A DNA stretch of 64,000 nt, from the NCBI GenBank assembly GCA_963974935.1, contig CAXBEV010000009.1:78357-142356 (forward strand), written 5' to 3'. The notes beneath the pieces were generated by a model that was not told the DNA's origin, searched no databases, and worked only from the letters and a program-made list of their open reading frames with translations. Source of the DNA: UBA4479 sp963974935. Its GTDB lineage: Bacteria > Pseudomonadota > Alphaproteobacteria > Rhodospirillales > Casp-alpha2. Below are positions 16,849 to 25,062 of the stretch, piece by piece. How positions within the stretch are numbered: the stretch's first letter is position 1; every line of letters begins with the position of its first letter. A program made the position numbers and the translations under genes.

Positions 16849-17691
16849 TTAACGTTGAGCCCCGTTCAGGGTCCAGTCGTAGTCATAGTCGTCGATGTCA
16901 TCTGTCTTTTCCAGCGCCGCTTTGCGGGCACCCTCGGCATACATCCGCAAATGCTGAAGCACACCTTGTTCGGAATCGCCAAAATCCGCCTGAAACCAAT
17001 CATAGATCGACGAGACAATGATTGTACCGCCGTTCAACCGAAGCCCGCGATCCGAATTGATATAGGCCTTAGCATTTTGCGTCAGAACCGCGTCCATATC
17101 ACCGGCGACGTACGCCCGATTGATCAAATCAGGGCAGCCGACGGATGCACAGTTCACCGCATAGTGGATGCGGTTATCCTGCCAGATCGGGCGCAGAATT
17201 CGGTGTTCGATATCATCCAGACTGACCGGCGTGCCGGCAACCTCGATCAATTTTTTGCCCCACGGTCCATCGGCGAACAAGCCGGGCGTGATGTCAATGT
17301 CACGGATCGTCTCAACAGGATAATGATCAAGAATCACCTTTACCGTCAGCGCGTTATACAGATTGATCCAAAACGCCTGCTGCTCACCTCGGTTCAAGGT
17401 CGCGACGGGAATCGTCGACAACGCCTTAAGATACGCGTCTAAAGCGCTGCGGTCTGCGTCCGACACGCCGCCGTAATCGAACCGATTCAAGCCGGTCGGG
17501 TTATCTTTCACGTAGATTTTGAGGAACCCATCCCAGGCGCTGTGATCAACCTGCGCCGTCGACGCCGGATCGTGCGCCGTCCAGATTTTCCAAAGCTCCG
17601 CCTTCGGCGCCGCATGGGCGGGCGTCATGGTGAGCATCAGCATGCCTAAAAAAAAGCTGATCAGCGTCAATGGTGCGCTTTTCGATTTCAT
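16849..17691 (-). CDS. DUF547 family secreted protein
   Basis: A 280-residue protein with a signal peptide (MKSKSAPLT... to about residue 27, ending AHA). The conserved DUF547 core is visible: EQQAFWINLYNALTVKVIL, then the Cys pair in NCASVGCPDL. The family has been likened to papain-fold enzymes but its function is unknown. A longer frame starts at 17727 and would overlap lrp by four bases; ATG 17691 with AGGTTGGA upstream opens right at the signal peptide and is preferred. It is read after the Lrp-type gene and before the malate/lactate dehydrogenase gene. Confidence 0.82.
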   Translation of the reverse strand: MKSKSAPLTLISFFLGMLMLTMTPAHAAPKAELWKIWTAHDPASTAQVDHSAWDGFLKIYVKDNPTGLNRFDYGGVSDADRSALDAYLKALSTIPVATLNRGEQQAFWINLYNALTVKVILDHYPVETIRDIDITPGLFADGPWGKKLIEVAGTPVSLDDIEHRILRPIWQDNRIHYAVNCASVGCPDLINRAYVAGDMDAVLTQNAKAYINSDRGLRLNGGTIIVSSIYDWFQADFGDSEQGVLQHLRMYAEGARKAALEKTDDIDDYDYDWTLNGAQR

Positions 17692-17723
17692 TGTCCAACC
17701 TACACTTTTCAAACAACCAAACG

Positions 17724-18197
17724 TCACCCCGAGACCGGCAGCGCGGTCCGATACACGACCTGCTTCAGCGCGAAGCTCGATTTAATGCTGCTGACCCCTG
17801 GGAACTTAGTGAGGTGTCGCATCAGAAAACGCTCGTACGCCTGAAGGTCACGGGTCACGACGCGTAGTAGATAGTCACTGTCGCCAGTCATCAAGTAACA
17901 CTCCATCACTTCCGGGAGAGCGCGGATGCTGTCTTCGAAGGTTTCCAACGCATGTTCGATCTGTTTTTCCAAACTGACCATCACAAACACGCTGACCGGC
18001 AAGCCAACGGCTTCTTGATCCACAAGGGCGGCGTAGCCCTTGATCACACCGTCATCTTCGAGCGCACGGACCCGGCGCAAGCACGGTGACGGCGACAGCC
18101 CGGCTTCGTGGGCAAGCTCGACATTGCTCAACCGGGCGTTCGCCTGCAGGGCGGCGAGGATTTTCTGATCAATCGCATCCAGGGCTTGAATTGGCAC
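17724..18197 (-). CDS. Lrp/AsnC family transcriptional regulator
   Basis: Feast/famine regulator of 157 residues. The N-terminal winged helix-turn-helix (LDAIDQKILAALQANARLSNVELA, then SPSPCLRRVRALEDDGVI) is followed by a RAM/AsnC ligand domain (residues about 68-145) with the GDSDYLLRV motif at the ligand interface. It is divergent from the E1-type dehydrogenase gene across 122 bases of AT-rich DNA, the typical arrangement for a local Lrp regulator controlling an amino acid or 2-oxoacid catabolic gene; compare mdeR-mdeB of Pseudomonas putida. Confidence 0.93.
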   Translation of the reverse strand: MPIQALDAIDQKILAALQANARLSNVELAHEAGLSPSPCLRRVRALEDDGVIKGYAALVDQEAVGLPVSVFVMVSLEKQIEHALETFEDSIRALPEVMECYLMTGDSDYLLRVVTRDLQAYERFLMRHLTKFPGVSSIKSSFALKQVVYRTALPVSG

Positions 18198-18267
18198 AAA
18201 TGACCCTATTATTCAGATATTTTAAAGTTTTATTGCTAAATTATGCCCCGTAACAACTGACTTCGCA

Positions 18268-18296
18268 ATGACCTGTTTTTGCTGATCGGCTATAGT
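18268..18296 (+). promoter_or_regulatory. predicted sigma-70 promoter of the E1-type dehydrogenase gene
   Basis: A -35-like ATGACC (18268-18273), a 17-base spacer and a -10 TATAGT (18291-18296). Transcription would start near 18303, leaving a leader of about 17 bases with AGGAG before the ATG at 18320. The adjacent stretch 18207-18243 is very AT-rich and is a plausible target for the divergent Lrp-type regulator. Predicted by eye only. Confidence 0.5.
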
Positions 18297-18319
18297 GACG
18301 GTTCACATAGGAGAATTTC

Positions 18320-20626
18320 ATGGCCCCGCTCGATATCACGCCGATGACGAAAGCCGAGAAACTGCAGAGCCTCGAAGAACTCGCGCAAAAAGTTCTGTGG
18401 CTTTCCACGTGGACCATCCACCACGCCAATTTCGTCCGTGAAAAGCACGATGGACTCAAGGTTGGTGGTCACCAGGCATCCTGTGCCTCGTCGGTGGCGA
18501 TCCTGACCGCGTTGTATATGTCGGCGCTGCGCCCAGAAGACCGCGTCGCCGTGAAGCCGCATGCGAGCCCGGTGTTTCATGCGATTCAATATTTATTCGG
18601 CCATCAGACCCAGGAAAATCTTGAAAACTTCCGCGCCTTCGGCGGCGCGCAGAGCTATCCGTCGCGCACCAAAGATGCCGACGACGTGGATATATCAACC
18701 GGGTCCGTCGGCATGGGGCCGGCAATGACGGTATTCATGTCGATGGTCCAAGACTATCTACGCCGCCACAGCGATACCGTCGCAGCGCGCGATTCCGGCC
18801 GCATGGTGGCGCTCGTCGGTGATGCGGAAATGGACGAAGGCAACATGTACGAAGCTCTTTGGGAGGGTTGGAAGCACGGCCTTCGCAATTGCTGGTGGAT
18901 CGTCGACTACAACCGACAAAGCCTGGATGGCGTCGTGCCCGATCAGATGTTCCGCCTGATCGACCGGGTGTTCCGCACCACGGGCTGGAACGTAATCACC
19001 CTCAAATACGGCAAGCGGATGATGGAGGCATTCGAAAAGCCCGGCGGCAAAACGCTGCGGCGCTGGATCAGCGAATGCCCGAACGATTTGTATGCGGCAC
19101 TGACGTTCCGGGGCGGCGCGGCGTGGCGGGTGCAGTTGACCAAAGACCTGAGCCACGATGCCGATGCCATCCGCCTGATCGAGACCTATGGCGACGACGA
19201 TTTACAGGGTTTGATGGCGAACCTCGGCGGGCACTGCATTGAAACCTTGATGGAAGCCTTCGACGAAGCCGCCAAAGACGACACGCCGACATGCTTTATC
19301 GCCTATACCATCAAAGGCTGGGGCTTGCCGCTGGCCGGTCACAAAGACAATCACGCCGGCATTTTGAACGAACAACAGGTTACCGGCTTTCGTGACAAAC
19401 TCGGCATCAAAGAAGGTGACGAGTGGGCGCCGTTTGCGGGCCTTGAAGACCGCGCCGCTGAGTTAACCCAAGTATTGGAGTCCGCGCCGTTCATCCGCGA
19501 CGGTCGGCGCCGCTTTGAGGCGGCAAAAATTCCGGTGCCAAAACACCTTGAGATGCCGGCACAGGAACAGGCCTCGACCCAAGAAGCCTTTGGCAAAATT
19601 CTATATGCGCTCGCGGGGGACAAAAAGTCCGCGCTGGCAGACCGGATCGTCACCACGTCGCCCGACGTCACGCAATCCACCAACCTCGGCGGCTGGGTCA
19701 ACCGGCGCGGCTTGTTCGCACGTGAAGACCGGCCAGATACCTTCCGCGCGCAGCAAGTGCCGTCGGCGCAAAAATGGGAATTCAAATCCGCCGGTCAGCA
19801 CATGGAACTGGGCATCGCCGAAAACAACCTGTTTGTGATGCTCGCTGCCCTGGGCCTTTCGCATTCAATATTCGGCGAACGTCTGCTGCCCATCGGCACG
19901 CTGTATGACCCATTCATCGCGCGCGGCTTGGATGCGCTGAACTACGCCTGTTATCAAGATGCGCGGTTTATGGTCGTCGCTACGCCGGCCGGCATCACGC
20001 TGGCCCCCGAAGGCGGCGCGCACCAGAGCGTATCCACACCGTTGATCGGGATGGGCCAACCGGGGCTGACCTCGTTCGAGCCGGCGTTTGCCGACGAGTT
20101 GGCCGAGATCATGGCCTGGGGGTTTGAGCATATGCAGGCCGATGACGGCGGCTCGGTCTATCTGCGCCTCTCGACACGCCAGATTGAACAGCCGAAACGT
20201 AAAATGACCGATGACCTTAGCGACGCGATCCGCAAAGGTGCCTACTGGCGGCAAAAGCCCGCGAACACAAAGTCACCGGTGATCATCTACACCGGTGCCA
20301 TTGCGCCCGAAGCCGAAGCGGCGGCGGCACAAATCAAAGGGGCCGGTCTGTTGGCGGTGACATCAGGGGATCGGTTGTTCGCGGATTGGCGTAAGCTGGG
20401 CCGGAAATCCTGGATTGCAGAATTACTCGACCAAGCCCCCAAAGGGCAGCCGTTGGTCACCGTCATGGACGGCCACCCGGCAGCGCTTGCATGGTTGGGG
20501 TCGGTCGACGGGCGTCAGGTTATCCCGCTCGGCGTCGACCGGTTCGGCCAGTGCGGCGATCTGCCGACACTTTATGCCGAGTACGGGATCGATACCGCAG
20601 CGATCACCGCGGCCACGAAATCGTAG
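18320..20626 (+). CDS. homodimeric E1-type 2-oxoacid dehydrogenase (AceE/MdeB-like, transketolase fold)
   Basis: Thiamine diphosphate enzyme of 768 residues, related to the homodimeric pyruvate dehydrogenase E1 but shorter than AceE (about 890). N-terminal signatures are VGGHQASCASS and the ThDP/Mg motif GDAEMDEGN with the downstream Asn in VDYNRQSLDG. The C-terminal half has EGGAHQS and a transketolase C domain. No E2 or E3 gene adjoins. Family comparison with MdeB (2-oxobutyrate dehydrogenase E1 beside an Lrp regulator) suggests 2-oxobutyrate or another short 2-oxoacid; pyruvate cannot be excluded. The ATG has AGGAG at a good distance. Confidence 0.82.
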   Translation: MAPLDITPMTKAEKLQSLEELAQKVLWLSTWTIHHANFVREKHDGLKVGGHQASCASSVAILTALYMSALRPEDRVAVKPHASPVFHAIQYLFGHQTQENLENFRAFGGAQSYPSRTKDADDVDISTGSVGMGPAMTVFMSMVQDYLRRHSDTVAARDSGRMVALVGDAEMDEGNMYEALWEGWKHGLRNCWWIVDYNRQSLDGVVPDQMFRLIDRVFRTTGWNVITLKYGKRMMEAFEKPGGKTLRRWISECPNDLYAALTFRGGAAWRVQLTKDLSHDADAIRLIETYGDDDLQGLMANLGGHCIETLMEAFDEAAKDDTPTCFIAYTIKGWGLPLAGHKDNHAGILNEQQVTGFRDKLGIKEGDEWAPFAGLEDRAAELTQVLESAPFIRDGRRRFEAAKIPVPKHLEMPAQEQASTQEAFGKILYALAGDKKSALADRIVTTSPDVTQSTNLGGWVNRRGLFAREDRPDTFRAQQVPSAQKWEFKSAGQHMELGIAENNLFVMLAALGLSHSIFGERLLPIGTLYDPFIARGLDALNYACYQDARFMVVATPAGITLAPEGGAHQSVSTPLIGMGQPGLTSFEPAFADELAEIMAWGFEHMQADDGGSVYLRLSTRQIEQPKRKMTDDLSDAIRKGAYWRQKPANTKSPVIIYTGAIAPEAEAAAAQIKGAGLLAVTSGDRLFADWRKLGRKSWIAELLDQAPKGQPLVTVMDGHPAALAWLGSVDGRQVIPLGVDRFGQCGDLPTLYAEYGIDTAAITAATKS

Positions 20627-20647
20627 AACAGCAGAGGGACGGCAGCG

Positions 20648-21025
20648 TTACTTGCCGCCGTCCCAATCCAGCGACGTCTCAAGACGCGCGCGCAGCGTCT
20701 TCCAGATTTCCAGCTCGTCGGGATCGGCGTCCAGATCGTTATCGTCGATCAGCTGCTGCTCGTACGCCGCATGCTCATCGACCAAGCCGATCACTTCTTC
20801 GATCTGCGGCTTGGTGACATCTTCGAGCTTAACCTTGCCGTCAAACAGCATGTCGGCCCGATCCATCATATCGAGCTTCTCCAACTCTTTATCGAGCTGC
20901 TTGTAGCGGTCTTTCCAAAGATTCCAGACCGAACTGTCAGGCACACCGCTGCCGTCGCGAACACGCTCGTTCAAAATGCCCATGAGGATCATGAACTCAT
21001 GAACGGTGAAGCTGATGGTTTCCAT
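20648..21025 (-). CDS. conserved-looking hypothetical protein, acidic and helical
   Basis: A 125-residue acidic protein that I do not recognise. It is predicted to be almost all helix with heptad-like stretches (KDRYKQLDKELEKLDMMD) and many Asp/Glu residues near the C-terminus (DDNDLDADPDELE). No signal peptide, membrane segment or Cys/His metal site. It follows the ABC transporter operon by 80 bases on the same strand and converges on the E1 gene. Codon use matches the neighbours, so it is probably a real gene. Confidence 0.65.
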   Translation of the reverse strand: METISFTVHEFMILMGILNERVRDGSGVPDSSVWNLWKDRYKQLDKELEKLDMMDRADMLFDGKVKLEDVTKPQIEEVIGLVDEHAAYEQQLIDDNDLDADPDELEIWKTLRARLETSLDWDGGK

Positions 21026-21105
21026 AATCGGCTCATTTCCGTTGCAGTTGGCGCCCTTATAAAAGGTTCATGCGCCCGGATCAAACGCGGGATCAATCGG
21101 TGGGA

Positions 21106-22104
21106 TTAAGGCGCGTCGTTCAAATGACACGCCGACCATCGGTCGGGGGCGATTTCGCGGAGCACCGGGCGCTCGGTGGAACAACGCGCCATGGCGTGCG
21201 GGCAGCGCGGATGGAAATGGCAGCCGGGCGGCGGGTCCAAAGGTGATGGGATCTCGCCTTTGACCGGCGTGTAGTCGGTACCCCGTTGATCGAGCCGCGG
21301 CACCTCGTTCAACAGCGCTTGGGTATAGGGATGATTGGGGGCCTCAAACAACGCGTCGGTCTCAGCCACTTCGACGACGCGGCCCAGATACATGATCACG
21401 ACCCGGTCCGAAATATGCTCGACCACCGACAAATCGTGCGAAATAAACAAATACGTCAAATCAAGCTCGGTGCGCAGATCCATGAATAGGTTGATCACCT
21501 GAGCCTGGATCGACACGTCCAACGCAGCAATCGCTTCGTCGCAGACCAGGAATTCTGGTTTCACCGCGAGCGCGCGGGCGATGCCGATCCGCTGACGCTG
21601 CCCACCCGAGAATTGATGCGGATACCGGCGCCGGTATTCCGGGTCCAAGCCGACGCGCTGCATGACGTCGCAGACATAATCTTCCATCTCGGCGGATTTG
21701 ATGATGCCATGCATCACCGGTGCTTCGCCGATGATATCCAATACCCGCATCCGCGGGTTAAGGCTGGCGAACGGGTCTTGGAAAATCATTTGGATTTCCA
21801 ACGCCGCACGCCGAAATTCCGCTGACGACATTTTCGTCAGGTCCGTGCCCTTATAGGAAATGCTACCCGACGTCGGCGGAATGATGCCGGCAATCATGCG
21901 GCCCAGGGTCGACTTGCCGCAGCCGGACTCGCCAACAAGCCCGACCACACCGCCTTTTGGAATTTGTAGCGTCACACCATCGACGGCGTGCACGACTTCT
22001 TCACGCACATCTGCGCCAAATTTTTGCGCAAGCTTCGCCGCAAGATCGAGACGCTTAACAAAATTCCGCGTCAGATTATCGACGTGCAACATAGCTTCGC
22101 TCAT
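21106..22104 (-). CDS. peptide-type ABC transporter ATP-binding protein (OppF/DppF)
   Basis: Second ATPase of a dipeptide/oligopeptide importer, 332 residues. Walker A is GLVGESGCGKST, the signature is FSGGQRQRIGIARAL, Walker B is FLVCDEAIAALDVS, and the C-terminal oligopeptide extension (HPRCPHAMARC) is present. DEAI..LD is a small departure from the usual DEPTSALD. The frame extends to 22197, but ATG 22104 overlaps the OppD stop as ATGA and has GAGGAGAT upstream. Last gene of the five-gene transporter operon. Confidence 0.92.
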   Translation of the reverse strand: MSEAMLHVDNLTRNFVKRLDLAAKLAQKFGADVREEVVHAVDGVTLQIPKGGVVGLVGESGCGKSTLGRMIAGIIPPTSGSISYKGTDLTKMSSAEFRRAALEIQMIFQDPFASLNPRMRVLDIIGEAPVMHGIIKSAEMEDYVCDVMQRVGLDPEYRRRYPHQFSGGQRQRIGIARALAVKPEFLVCDEAIAALDVSIQAQVINLFMDLRTELDLTYLFISHDLSVVEHISDRVVIMYLGRVVEVAETDALFEAPNHPYTQALLNEVPRLDQRGTDYTPVKGEIPSPLDPPPGCHFHPRCPHAMARCSTERPVLREIAPDRWSACHLNDAP

Positions 22105-23096
22105 ACGCCGATCTCCTCGTCTGCGTCCAGATGCGGATGCACGCATCGGATCGCGCGACCGGGTACCGGCTCGGTGATCTGCGGCTCGATGAGGCAAGCG
22201 TCATCAGCTTTCGGACAACGAGCTTGGAAAGTGCAGCCCTGCGGCAGATTCAATAACGACGGTGCCATACCCGGAATTTGATACAAGCGCTGCCCCCGCG
22301 TGTTGTGTCCTGGGACCGAGCCTAGAAGCCCGCGTGTGTAAGGGTGCACCGGGTGATCGAGCACGTCGCTGATCGCGCCTTGCTCGACTATGCGACCGCC
22401 GTACATCACGGAAATACGGTCCGCCAAACCGGCGACAACGGCGAGATCGTGGGTAATCCAAATCATCGACGTGCCGGTCTCGCTACACAGCTTTTGTGCT
22501 TCAAACAGGATTTGCCCCTGAATCGTCACGTCGAGCGCCGTCGTCGGCTCGTCGGCGATGATCAGGTCGGGCTTATTCAATAGCGCAATAGCGATCGCGA
22601 CGCGTTGGCGCATACCGCCCGAAAACTGATGCGGATAGGAACGCAACCGCTCGTCCGGTGCCGGAATACCGACTTGGCCGAGCGCATCGCGAGCGCGGGC
22701 CAAGGCATCGGCTTTGCTGACGCTGGAATCGTGCGCCTTGATGGTTTCGACCATTTGCGTATCGACGCGCAGCACCGGGTTCAGGGTCATCATCGGGTCT
22801 TGGAAAATCATCGCGATCCGGTTACCGCGCAACTGCCGCAGGTCTTCGTCCGGCAACGTCAACAGATTTTTGCCCTGGAATAATACCTGGCCCGACACAA
22901 CACGCCCCGGTGAGTCAACCAAACCGATGATCGAAAACCCGGTCACGGATTTACCCGACCCAGATTCCCCAACCAAGCCGATCACCTCGCCTTTATCGAC
23001 AGTAAAACTGACGTCGTCGACCGCCTTGGCCACACCGGCCTTGGTGAAAAAGTGCGTTTTCAGATTGCGCACTTCGAGGGTCGGTGCGGCGCTCAT
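22101..23096 (-). CDS. peptide-type ABC transporter ATP-binding protein (OppD/DppD)
   Basis: First ATPase of the importer, 331 residues. Walker A is GLVGESGSGKSV, the signature is FSGGMRQRVAIAIAL, Walker B is LIIADEPTTALDVT, and the C-terminal oligo_HPY element (FQARCPKADDAC) is present. It overlaps the upstream permease and downstream ATPase genes by 4 bases each. Together with OppF it should form the cytoplasmic ATPase pair energising uptake. Confidence 0.94.
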   Translation of the reverse strand: MSAAPTLEVRNLKTHFFTKAGVAKAVDDVSFTVDKGEVIGLVGESGSGKSVTGFSIIGLVDSPGRVVSGQVLFQGKNLLTLPDEDLRQLRGNRIAMIFQDPMMTLNPVLRVDTQMVETIKAHDSSVSKADALARARDALGQVGIPAPDERLRSYPHQFSGGMRQRVAIAIALLNKPDLIIADEPTTALDVTIQGQILFEAQKLCSETGTSMIWITHDLAVVAGLADRISVMYGGRIVEQGAISDVLDHPVHPYTRGLLGSVPGHNTRGQRLYQIPGMAPSLLNLPQGCTFQARCPKADDACLIEPQITEPVPGRAIRCVHPHLDADEEIGV

Positions 23097-24004
23097 TTCT
23101 GTAGCCTTGGGTTCAGCACATCGCGCAATTGGTCGCCGACCAAATTGATCGACACGATGGTGATCAGCAGTGCGATCCCCGGAAAAAAGCTGATCCAGTA
23201 GCGCCCGCTCATCATGTATTCAAAGCCGTTGGCGATTAGAAGGCCGAGCGACGGCTCGGTAATCGGCAGGCCGACGCCGAGGAAGCTCAATGTCGCCTCC
23301 AACGAAATCGCATGTGCTGTCTGCACGGTGCCAACGACGATCAACGGCGGCAGGCAGTTCGGCAATAGGTGGCGAAACAAAATCCGTTTTTTGTCGAGAC
23401 CGAGACAGACCGCGGCTTCGATATATTCTTTATTCCGCTCGACCAGCGCAGAGCCGCGCACGGTCCGCGCATAATACGCCCACTGCACCAAAACCAAGGC
23501 GATGATGACTTTGTCGACACCTTTGCCCAGCGCCGCAATCAAAATCAGTGCCACCAAAATCGCCGGGAACGACAACTGAATATCGACGATCCGCATGATC
23601 ATGGTATCCACCCGGCCACCGTAATAAGCGGCCATCAAGCCGATCGAACTGCCGACACAAAGTGCGATCACACCGGACATTACGCCGACGCCCAAACTGA
23701 TCCGAAGGCCATAGAACATGGAACTGAGCAAATCGCGCCCCGCACCATCGGTGCCAAGCCAGAACGTTACCCCATCCACGCTGACGGACCCCGGCGGCAA
23801 CTTGCCGTCGAAGATACTGACCTTCGCCAGGTCATACGGATCGGTCGGCGAGATGAACGGCGCGAACAAGGCGATGAAGACAATCACCAACAGCACTGCT
23901 AACGCGACCATGGCGATTGCGCTATCGCTGTAGTCCGACATAAAGCGGTGCAACGGCGTTTCAACTGGCGCCAGATTAGGATCATGTTTTACGGTTTCGC
24001 TCAT
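23093..24004 (-). CDS. peptide-type ABC transporter permease (OppC/DppC)
   Basis: Inner-membrane permease of 303 residues with a cytoplasmic N-terminus, a first membrane helix at about 31-53, a periplasmic segment, then five helices. The binding-protein-dependent transport motif is present as EAAVCLGLDKKRILFRHLLPNC, which contacts the ATPase. OppC-type N-terminal region (LFAPFISPTDPYDL) supports the assignment. It overlaps both neighbouring transporter genes by 4 bases. Confidence 0.94.
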   Translation of the reverse strand: MSETVKHDPNLAPVETPLHRFMSDYSDSAIAMVALAVLLVIVFIALFAPFISPTDPYDLAKVSIFDGKLPPGSVSVDGVTFWLGTDGAGRDLLSSMFYGLRISLGVGVMSGVIALCVGSSIGLMAAYYGGRVDTMIMRIVDIQLSFPAILVALILIAALGKGVDKVIIALVLVQWAYYARTVRGSALVERNKEYIEAAVCLGLDKKRILFRHLLPNCLPPLIVVGTVQTAHAISLEATLSFLGVGLPITEPSLGLLIANGFEYMMSGRYWISFFPGIALLITIVSINLVGDQLRDVLNPRLQK

Positions 24005-24978
24005 TGGCCGGCATCCTTTAGGCGGACCCTAGGGTCCAACAGCGAATAAAAAATATCGACGATCAAGTTGATGACGACAAAAACCAAAACGATGATCATC
24101 AGGTATGCGACGATCACCGGGCGGTCCAGATTATGTAGTGAATCAATCAACAACTTGCCCATGCCCGGCCACGCGAATACGGTTTCAGTCACAACGGAAA
24201 ACGCGATCAAGCTACCGAATTCAAGGCCCAACACGGTGACCACCGGGATCATGATGTTCTTCATGACGTGTACTAAAACGACGCGGGATTCTTTAAGGCC
24301 TTTGGCGCGCGCGAATTTAACATAGTCCTGCTGCATCGCTTCGCGAGTGCCAGCACGGGCCAAGCGGATCACCAGCGAAATTTTCAACAATGCCAAGTTA
24401 AGCGCCGGCAAAACCAGATGCGACAAGCCATCCAAGGTAAAGAAACTGACATGCAGGCCCAAGACTTCAACAGTGTCTCCACGTCCGGTCGACGGCAGCC
24501 AGCCGAGCACCACGGCAAACAGCATGATCATCATCAGACCGACCCAGAACGTCGGAAGAGAAAATCCTAAAATAGATCCGGCCATGATCGTTTTCGATGA
24601 TAAAGCATCCGGCCTCATCCCCGCATAAACGCCCAACGGCACGCCGAATACAATCGCCATTAAAAGCGCGCTCAGCGCCAACTCGAACGTTGCCGGCACA
24701 CGCTCAATAATAAGTTTTAAAGCAGACTCGCCAAAGATGAATGACTTGCCCAGATCGCCTTGCAGGGCGTTCTTAACGAAGTACAAATATTGTTCGTGCA
24801 GCGGGCGGTCGAGACCGAGGTCGCGAATGACTCGGGCGATTTCGGCTTGGTCAGCTTCCGGGTTGATCAACATATCGACCGGATCGCCGACGACATTGAC
24901 GCCGACAAACACAATCAACGACATCACGGCGACGACGGCAATGCTCTGCAATAAACGACGAATAATAAAGACGGACAC
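24001..24978 (-). CDS. peptide-type ABC transporter permease (OppB/DppB)
   Basis: Inner-membrane permease of 325 residues, beginning with the characteristic MSVFIIRRLLQSIAVVAV helix and carrying the coupling motif in the RAGTREAMQQDYVKFARAKG region. Six membrane helices are expected. It pairs with the OppC-type permease, with which it overlaps by 4 bases. It is separated from the binding-protein gene by 84 bases containing a hairpin. Confidence 0.94.
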   Translation of the reverse strand: MSVFIIRRLLQSIAVVAVMSLIVFVGVNVVGDPVDMLINPEADQAEIARVIRDLGLDRPLHEQYLYFVKNALQGDLGKSFIFGESALKLIIERVPATFELALSALLMAIVFGVPLGVYAGMRPDALSSKTIMAGSILGFSLPTFWVGLMMIMLFAVVLGWLPSTGRGDTVEVLGLHVSFFTLDGLSHLVLPALNLALLKISLVIRLARAGTREAMQQDYVKFARAKGLKESRVVLVHVMKNIMIPVVTVLGLEFGSLIAFSVVTETVFAWPGMGKLLIDSLHNLDRPVIVAYLMIIVLVFVVINLIVDIFYSLLDPRVRLKDAGQ

Positions 24979-25004
24979 GTGGGCGGTCTCCCCTGGTCAC
25001 GCAG

Positions 25005-25032
25005 GGCCGAGACGGCGGATACCGCCTCGGCC
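25005..25032 (-). other. intercistronic hairpin between binding protein and permease genes
   Basis: Arms GGCCGAG (25005-25011) and CTCGGCC (25026-25032) flank an inner GGCGG/CCGCC pair. The position, between the binding-protein gene and the first permease gene, is where many ABC operons carry a stabilising or attenuating stem-loop that raises the level of binding protein over membrane subunits. There is no T-run, so it is not a simple terminator. Confidence 0.45.
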
Positions 25033-25062
25033 TTTCGCGTGCGTGCAGTCAGTGGATAGCGA

